Translations under genes and position numbers: made by a program
The notes under the pieces: model-generated
Told to the model about the DNA's origin: nothing
The model's database searches: none
Seen by the model: the letters and a program-made list of their open reading frames with translations, nothing else
Part shown: piece after piece, positions 11,312-15,762 of the stretch
Numbering within the stretch: the stretch's first letter is position 1
Layout of the letters: the number at the start of each line of letters is the position of its first letter
NCBI RefSeq assembly: GCF_002395745.1
Contig: NZ_DGUN01000024.1
Coordinates: forward strand, 1-15,762
Origin: Fibrobacter sp. UBA4309
GTDB taxonomy: Bacteria > Fibrobacterota > Fibrobacteria > Fibrobacterales > Fibrobacteraceae
Direction of reading: 5' to 3'
DNA length: 15,762 nucleotides

Positions 11312-13816
11312 TTATGACTGTATTTTCTCGCACTTGAAACTGAGCTTGCCGTTTTCGACGCCGATGCTTATCGTGGAGAAGTCCGTGAGGGTACCGAGCA
11401 GGAGCCCTTCGGCAATCGCGTCTTCCACGAGGTTCTGGATGGAACGGCGGATGGGTCGCGCCCCCAGGGTGGAATCGTAATTGTTGTTCACGATAAATTC
11501 CTTCGCCTCCTGGCTGATTTCCAGCAGGATTCCGCGGTCGGAAATGTTCTTCTGGAGGAACCCCATCTGGATGTCCACGACGGAAACGAGGTCCTTCTTG
11601 CTGAGCGGGCGGAACACGATCTGCTCGTCGATGCGGTTCAGGAATTCCGGAGAGAATACGCGCTTGACCTCCTCGCGGATGGCCGTTTCCATGCGCTCGT
11701 AGTCGTCGGTCTCCCCTTCCTTGGTGAATCCCATGCCGCCGCTGTGGCGCACTTCGCGCGCACCGGCGTTACTCGTCATGATGATGATGGTGTTCTTGAA
11801 ATTGATCTTGCGGCCGTAACTGTCGGTCAAAATGCCGTCATCGAGGATCTGGAGCAAGATGTTGTAGATGTCCGGATGCGCCTTCTCGATTTCGTCGAGG
11901 AGCACCACGGAATAGGGCTTCTTGCGCACCTTCTCGGTGAGCTGTCCGCCGCCTTCCTCGAAGCCCACGTATCCCGGAGGGGCGCCGATAAGGCGCGAGA
12001 CGCTGTGCTTTTCCATGTACTCGCTCATGTCGATACGGATCATGGATTCCTCGCTGCCGAAAAGCGTAAGGCTCAGCACCTTCGCAAGTTCGGTCTTGCC
12101 CACGCCGGTAGGACCAAGGAAAAGGAAGCTGCCCATCGGGCGCTTGCTGCTGCGGATGCCCGCACGCGTACGGCGGATGGACTTGACAATCGCATCCACG
12201 GCGGCATCCTGGCCGATAACGCGTTGCTTGATTTCGTCACCGAGGTGCAAGAGCTTCTGCGCCTCCTCGCCACCGAGGCGGCTCACGGGGATTCCCGTCA
12301 TCTTGCTGATGCAGTCGCGGATGTCGCTTTCGTCCACGACAGGGGTCTCCTGCCCTTCTTCCTGAAGCTGCTTCTTGCGCTCGGCGATGGCATTCTGGAG
12401 TTCTTCTTCGCGGGCACGGCACTCTGCCGCATTCGTATAATCCTGATTCGCGACAGCCTCTTCCTTCTTCGAAAGGACTTCGGCAAGTTCATTTTCCATG
12501 TCCAGCAGGTCCTGCGGGACTTTGATGGAATTGAGCTTCACGCGGGCGCCGGTCTCGTCGAGCACGTCGATGGCCTTGTCGGGCAAGAAACGTTCACTGA
12601 TATAGCGTTCGGCAAGCGTCACCGCCGCGCGTATGGCCTCGGGCGTGTAATGCACCTTGTGGTGCTGTTCGTACTTGACGCGCAGGCCTTCAAGAATCTG
12701 GATGGAATCCTCGGCGTTAGGCGGATTCACGAGGATTGTCTGGAAACGGCGTTCCAGCGCCGCATCCTTCTCGATGTACTTGCGGTACTCGTCGATAGTC
12801 GTAGCTCCGATGCACTGCAGTTCGCCACGAGCAAGTGCCGGCTTGAAAATGTTGCTTGCATCGAGGCTGCCTTCGGAACCGCCAGCACCGACAATCGTAT
12901 GAAGTTCGTCGATAAAGAGGATCACGGAATTGCTCACGCGCTGGAGTTCCATGATGAGGCCCTTCATGCGTTCCTCGAACTGGCCGCGGTACTTGGTACC
13001 CGCAACCATCGCCGCCACATCGAGCGTCACGACGCGCTTGTTCACGAGTAAGTCGGGAATCTTCTTCTGTACAATCTTCTGCGCAAGGCCCTCGATAATC
13101 GCGGTCTTGCCCACGCCCGGTTCACCGATGAGCGCCGGGTTGTTCTTCTTGCGGCGGCAGAGAATCTGGACAAGGCGTTCGATTTCCGCTTCGCGGCCGA
13201 TAATCGGGTCGAGCTTGCCCGCACGCGCCATCGCGGTGAGGTCGCGGCCGAAATGGTCGAGAATGGGAGTCTTGGACTTGGAGTTCGAACGCATATCGCG
13301 CTGCGCCTGGAACGGACGCTGTTCCTGTTCCGGGGATTCTTCAGGAGTCCCTTCGTTATGTTTCAGCTGGTCCAGCATCTGCTGGAAATTTTCGTACGTG
13401 ACATTGAAAGACGAAAGCGTCGCCGAAGCCGTAGAATCCACCTGCTGCAAGATGGCGAGCATCAAGTGTTCCGGGCCGATATACTGGCCGCCTTCCATCT
13501 TGGCAATCTTAGCAGCATTGAAAAGGACCGCCTTGGTACGCGCCGTAAACGAGAGCAGGCCTCCACGGGCATCGCCGCCGACAGTCATGATGCCACCGTC
13601 ATTCGTCAAGTTCTTTTGCACCGTCTCGGCAAGGTCGTTCAAGTTCACCTTGAGCGCCTTGAGGGTTTCCGCGGCATAGCCGGATTCCTCGCGAACAAGT
13701 CCCAGAAGCAGGTGTTCGACAGTAATGCTGTCGCTTCCCAGATTACGGGCTGCCATGCGTGCCGCCTGCATCACGGCCTTCGCCTTCATAGAAAAGATTC
13801 CGTTTCCCTCGGGCAT
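11312..13816 (-). CDS. clpC: ATP-dependent Clp protease ATP-binding subunit ClpC
   Basis: ClpC is a hexameric AAA+ unfoldase that feeds proteins to ClpP. The 834-residue protein has two N-terminal Clp repeats (about 10-150), AAA1 with Walker A GEPGVGKT (231-238) and Walker B ILFIDE (299-304), a short middle domain with a UVR-like segment near 450-485 (KKEEAVANQDYTNAAECRAREEEL) that marks ClpC rather than ClpB or ClpA, and AAA2 with GPTGVGKT (568-575) and VVLLDE (637-642). MGF at 695-697 sits where the hydrophobic-Gly-Phe loop docks ClpP, so partnership with ClpP is likely. The ATG at 13816 has AGGAG 5 nt upstream, inside the end of lolD; a GTG at 13822 is less likely. The lolD stop is 2 nt before this start, so the genes are probably translationally coupled. 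No clpP, mcsA or ctsR is adjacent. Confidence 0.95.
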   Translation of the reverse strand: MPEGNGIFSMKAKAVMQAARMAARNLGSDSITVEHLLLGLVREESGYAAETLKALKVNLNDLAETVQKNLTNDGGIMTVGGDARGGLLSFTARTKAVLFNAAKIAKMEGGQYIGPEHLMLAILQQVDSTASATLSSFNVTYENFQQMLDQLKHNEGTPEESPEQEQRPFQAQRDMRSNSKSKTPILDHFGRDLTAMARAGKLDPIIGREAEIERLVQILCRRKKNNPALIGEPGVGKTAIIEGLAQKIVQKKIPDLLVNKRVVTLDVAAMVAGTKYRGQFEERMKGLIMELQRVSNSVILFIDELHTIVGAGGSEGSLDASNIFKPALARGELQCIGATTIDEYRKYIEKDAALERRFQTILVNPPNAEDSIQILEGLRVKYEQHHKVHYTPEAIRAAVTLAERYISERFLPDKAIDVLDETGARVKLNSIKVPQDLLDMENELAEVLSKKEEAVANQDYTNAAECRAREEELQNAIAERKKQLQEEGQETPVVDESDIRDCISKMTGIPVSRLGGEEAQKLLHLGDEIKQRVIGQDAAVDAIVKSIRRTRAGIRSSKRPMGSFLFLGPTGVGKTELAKVLSLTLFGSEESMIRIDMSEYMEKHSVSRLIGAPPGYVGFEEGGGQLTEKVRKKPYSVVLLDEIEKAHPDIYNILLQILDDGILTDSYGRKINFKNTIIIMTSNAGAREVRHSGGMGFTKEGETDDYERMETAIREEVKRVFSPEFLNRIDEQIVFRPLSKKDLVSVVDIQMGFLQKNISDRGILLEISQEAKEFIVNNNYDSTLGARPIRRSIQNLVEDAIAEGLLLGTLTDFSTISIGVENGKLSFKCEKIQS

Positions 13817-13818
13817 AG

Positions 13819-14505
13819 TCACTCCTGTTCAAAATTCTGGATTACACCGTTGTGCATCACCACACGGCGCTTCGCAAACGACGCGAGTTTCTCGTCATGG
13901 GTCACAATCAAGAACGCCTGGTTGAACTTCTCGTTGAGTTCACCGAAAAGCTCGTTGAGCTTCGCGGAATTCGACTCGTCCAGGTTACCGCTCGGTTCGT
14001 CGGCAAGCACCAGGTCCGGATGGTTCATGAGCGCACGCGCAATCGCGATACGCTGGCGTTCGCCGCCGCTGAGTTCGCGAGGCAGGTGCTTGAGGCGGTC
14101 CTTGAGTCCCACCGTCGCCAAGAGCATCTCGGCACGTTCGCGGCATTCCTTCTCGCTAGTCCCAAGGATGCGGCCCGGAACACACACGTTCTCGATAGCC
14201 GTAAACTCGCTCAGCAGGTGATGGAACTGGAACACGAACCCCACCTTGACGCGGTGGTACATATCGCGTTCATCGCCATTAAACTTGGACAGTGGCTTTC
14301 CCTTGAAAAAGATTTCGCCCGAAGTCGGCGTATCAAGCATGCCGACCAGGTTGAGGAACGTCGACTTGCCCGAACCGGAAGAACCCGTGAGCGCCACGAG
14401 CTCGCCTTCTTCCATGGAGAAGTTCACGCCCTTCAAGATCTCGAGCTGCTCTCCCGTCTCGGAAAAGACCCTACGAAGGTCGACAGTCTGCAACAAACTA
14501 CTCAT
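13819..14505 (-). CDS. lolD: Lipoprotein-releasing ABC transporter ATP-binding protein
   Basis: LolD powers extraction of outer-membrane lipoproteins from the inner membrane by the LolC/E permease. The 228-residue protein has Walker A GSSGSGKS (41-48), the Q-loop VGFVFQFHHLLSEFTAIENV, the signature LSGGERQRIAIARAL, Walker B LVLADEPSGNLD and the switch His in IVTHDEKLA. The FQFHHLLSEFTAIENV stretch and the length fit LolD rather than the related FtsE or MacB. The ATG at 14505 has AGGAG 9 nt upstream and overlaps the permease gene by 8 bp; the end abuts clpC. The context of a LolC/E-type permease directly upstream supports the assignment. Confidence 0.93.
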   Translation of the reverse strand: MSSLLQTVDLRRVFSETGEQLEILKGVNFSMEEGELVALTGSSGSGKSTFLNLVGMLDTPTSGEIFFKGKPLSKFNGDERDMYHRVKVGFVFQFHHLLSEFTAIENVCVPGRILGTSEKECRERAEMLLATVGLKDRLKHLPRELSGGERQRIAIARALMNHPDLVLADEPSGNLDESNSAKLNELFGELNEKFNQAFLIVTHDEKLASFAKRRVVMHNGVIQNFEQE

Positions 14506-15745
14506 GTCTAATCGCTCCTACGGGGTCAAGCCTGCTCGCCTTCCATGCGGGGAGCAACGTCGAAAGAACACAGAGAACAATTCCTATCACGAAAATCAGA
14601 ATCACGTCCAGAAGATGCACCGAAATCGGGAAGTACGGGATCACGTACACGTCTCCCGGCAACTTGATGAAGTGGTAAGCCTCCTGCAACTTGCAGAGCA
14701 CAAGGCCGATAGTTCCACCGACAACCGTACCGCCCACGCCGATAAAGCTGCCCATGAGCATAAAGACGCGCATCACGCCGCCCTTGCTGAAACCCATGCT
14801 GCGGAGGATGCCGATTTCCTTAGTCTTGTCGATCACGACCATGATAAGGCTGCTGATGATATTGAACGCCGCCACGAGGATAATCAGGCAGATAACCGCC
14901 GCCACAATGAACTTCTCGTAGTTCATCCACTTGAGTAGCGTGATATTCTTGGTTTTCCAGTCCAACACGTAGTAGGGATAAGTCAGCCACGAACCGACGC
15001 TGTCCGCCGATTCACCCGCCTTCCAATGGTCCTGCACGCGGAACTGAATACCCGAAACGGCATCGCCCATCCCGAGAAGCTTCTGGAGTTGCGGAATGCC
15101 CACGTAGGCCAGGTTGCCGTCGTACTCGTAGGTGCCCGTCTCGAAAATGCCGCTCACCACGCACATCATCATCTTCGGGCCGCCTGCACCGACCATCTCG
15201 TCGGGACTCTGAAACGTCTGCAACACAAGCTTGTCCCCGACAACGACACGAAGACGGTTGGCAAGGCCCGAACCGAGAATGATTCCCGGACGGAGCGTAC
15301 CACCCATGTCCTCGAGACTATCGACAGAATAGCTGCCCCACTTCATGTACTTGTGGATATCGGTCACCCCTTTCGCGGTTTCCTGGTCGATACCGTAAAT
15401 CACGATACCGTCGTTCACCTTCTTGGAGCTGATACCCACCTTGTAGATGATGAACGGGGACGCCGCTACCATGCTGGGATCGCGCGTGCGGACTTCGTTG
15501 ATAAGGCTATCATAGGCGACAATGGGTTCGCCATTGTATGCCATCAGCTCGAAGTGGGCATCCTTCCCTATCATCTGGGCGGTGACCTCTTCCTCGAAGC
15601 CGTTAACCGCGGCAAGCGCCACCACCAGCGCGAACACGCCGATGGAGACACCGAGCATACTGAAAATGCCGATAAGCGACACGAAGAGGCTCTTGCGCTG
15701 AGCCCCCAGGTAACGCCAGGCGATTAGAAGTTCTAGTTTATTCAT
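14498..15745 (-). CDS. lolC: Lipoprotein-releasing system permease, LolC/LolE family
   Basis: This inner-membrane permease partners LolD. The 415-residue protein has the family's layout: N-terminal LLIAWRYLGAQRK, TM1 at about 20-47, a large periplasmic domain (about 50-275), the family motif DWKTKNITLLKWMNYEKF (262-279), then TM2 (277-302), TM3 (325-352) and TM4 (376-401), with the cytoplasmic coupling stretch DKTKEIGILRSMGFS between TM2 and TM3 and the C-terminal PAWKASRLDPVGAIRHE. Only one such permease is visible, so it may act as a homodimer or pair with another gene elsewhere; LolC versus LolE cannot be separated. The ATG at 15745 has no strong ribosome binding site and is only 5 nt from the TTTCGTC heptamers at the window's right edge. 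Confidence 0.9.
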   Translation of the reverse strand: MNKLELLIAWRYLGAQRKSLFVSLIGIFSMLGVSIGVFALVVALAAVNGFEEEVTAQMIGKDAHFELMAYNGEPIVAYDSLINEVRTRDPSMVAASPFIIYKVGISSKKVNDGIVIYGIDQETAKGVTDIHKYMKWGSYSVDSLEDMGGTLRPGIILGSGLANRLRVVVGDKLVLQTFQSPDEMVGAGGPKMMMCVVSGIFETGTYEYDGNLAYVGIPQLQKLLGMGDAVSGIQFRVQDHWKAGESADSVGSWLTYPYYVLDWKTKNITLLKWMNYEKFIVAAVICLIILVAAFNIISSLIMVVIDKTKEIGILRSMGFSKGGVMRVFMLMGSFIGVGGTVVGGTIGLVLCKLQEAYHFIKLPGDVYVIPYFPISVHLLDVILIFVIGIVLCVLSTLLPAWKASRLDPVGAIRHE

Positions 15746-15750
15746 TCTTA

Positions 15751-15762
15751 GACGAAAGACGA
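15751..15762 (-). repeat. TTTCGTC heptamer repeat at the right edge, upstream of the permease gene
   Basis: GACGAAAGACGA on the plus strand: one full heptamer and the start of another, cut by the window end. It begins 5 nt from the permease ATG. Copy number cannot be seen. Confidence 0.7.

Noticed and set aside
11312..13816. ClpB or ClpA instead of ClpC
   Set aside because: The middle domain is short with a UVR-like segment, not the long coiled coil of ClpB, and the hydrophobic-Gly-Phe ClpP loop is present; ClpA lacks the UVR-like segment.
11744..14221. Plus-strand frames opposite clpC and lolD
   Set aside because: Shadow frames of strongly conserved genes with complete catalytic motifs on the minus strand.

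Overview
The window looks like a chromosomal segment of a Fibrobacter species (phylum Fibrobacterota). The best evidence is the lipoprotein at 8361-9398, which has a poly-serine linker followed by a domain of the 'Fibrobacter succinogenes major paralogous' (FISUMP) type. Other traits fit this: mid-range GC, AAGGAG-type ribosome binding sites before many genes, an Rpn/PD-(D/E)XK 'transposase' gene, and abundant short palindromic intergenic repeats. No rRNA, tRNA, CRISPR array or classical insertion sequence is visible. This assignment is inference; no search was run.

Layout. 1-186: start of gatB (minus, cut by the window edge). 277-1799: a coupled minus-strand pair, an exported protein of unknown function followed by a PIN-domain protein. 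1918-3396: a plus-strand outer-membrane beta-barrel protein with an Ala/Pro/Glu repeat linker and a nine-residue basic patch, followed by two terminators. 3567-3764: a small unknown protein (minus). 3870-4625: a TatD-family metal-dependent hydrolase (plus), whose stop codon shares a CTAG with the stop codon of the convergent hisD (4622-5911, minus). 6001-7722: a citramalate-synthase-type enzyme (minus). 7746-8360: about 0.6 kb without a gene, rich in hairpins and repeats. 8361-9398: the FISUMP lipoprotein (minus), divergent from an Rpn-family nuclease gene (9558-10484, plus). 10564-11214: short-form adenylate kinase (minus). 11312-15745: a tightly packed minus-strand operon, lolC/E-type permease, then lolD, then clpC.

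How the genes work together. Amino-acid biosynthesis is represented by hisD (histidine) and cimA (isoleucine via citramalate). Envelope biogenesis is represented by the LolCD lipoprotein-releasing machinery, the barrel protein, the lipoprotein and the exported protein. ClpC is translationally placed behind LolD, linking a cytoplasmic unfoldase to the lipoprotein exporter operon.

Most notable signals. (1) A dispersed GTCAYCCT...AGGRTC palindromic repeat family is present between genes and also sits twice, in frame, inside the serine linker of the lipoprotein. (2) A tandem heptamer (TTTCGTC on the minus strand) lies upstream of three separate genes. (3) A perfect 16-bp palindrome and a long hairpin lie between the lipoprotein and Rpn genes. 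(4) Two genes (tatD-like and cimA) have no ribosome binding site and a -10-like box only 5-7 nt before the ATG, suggesting leaderless transcripts. I do not see a clear new multi-gene defence or biosynthetic system; most genes are core functions.
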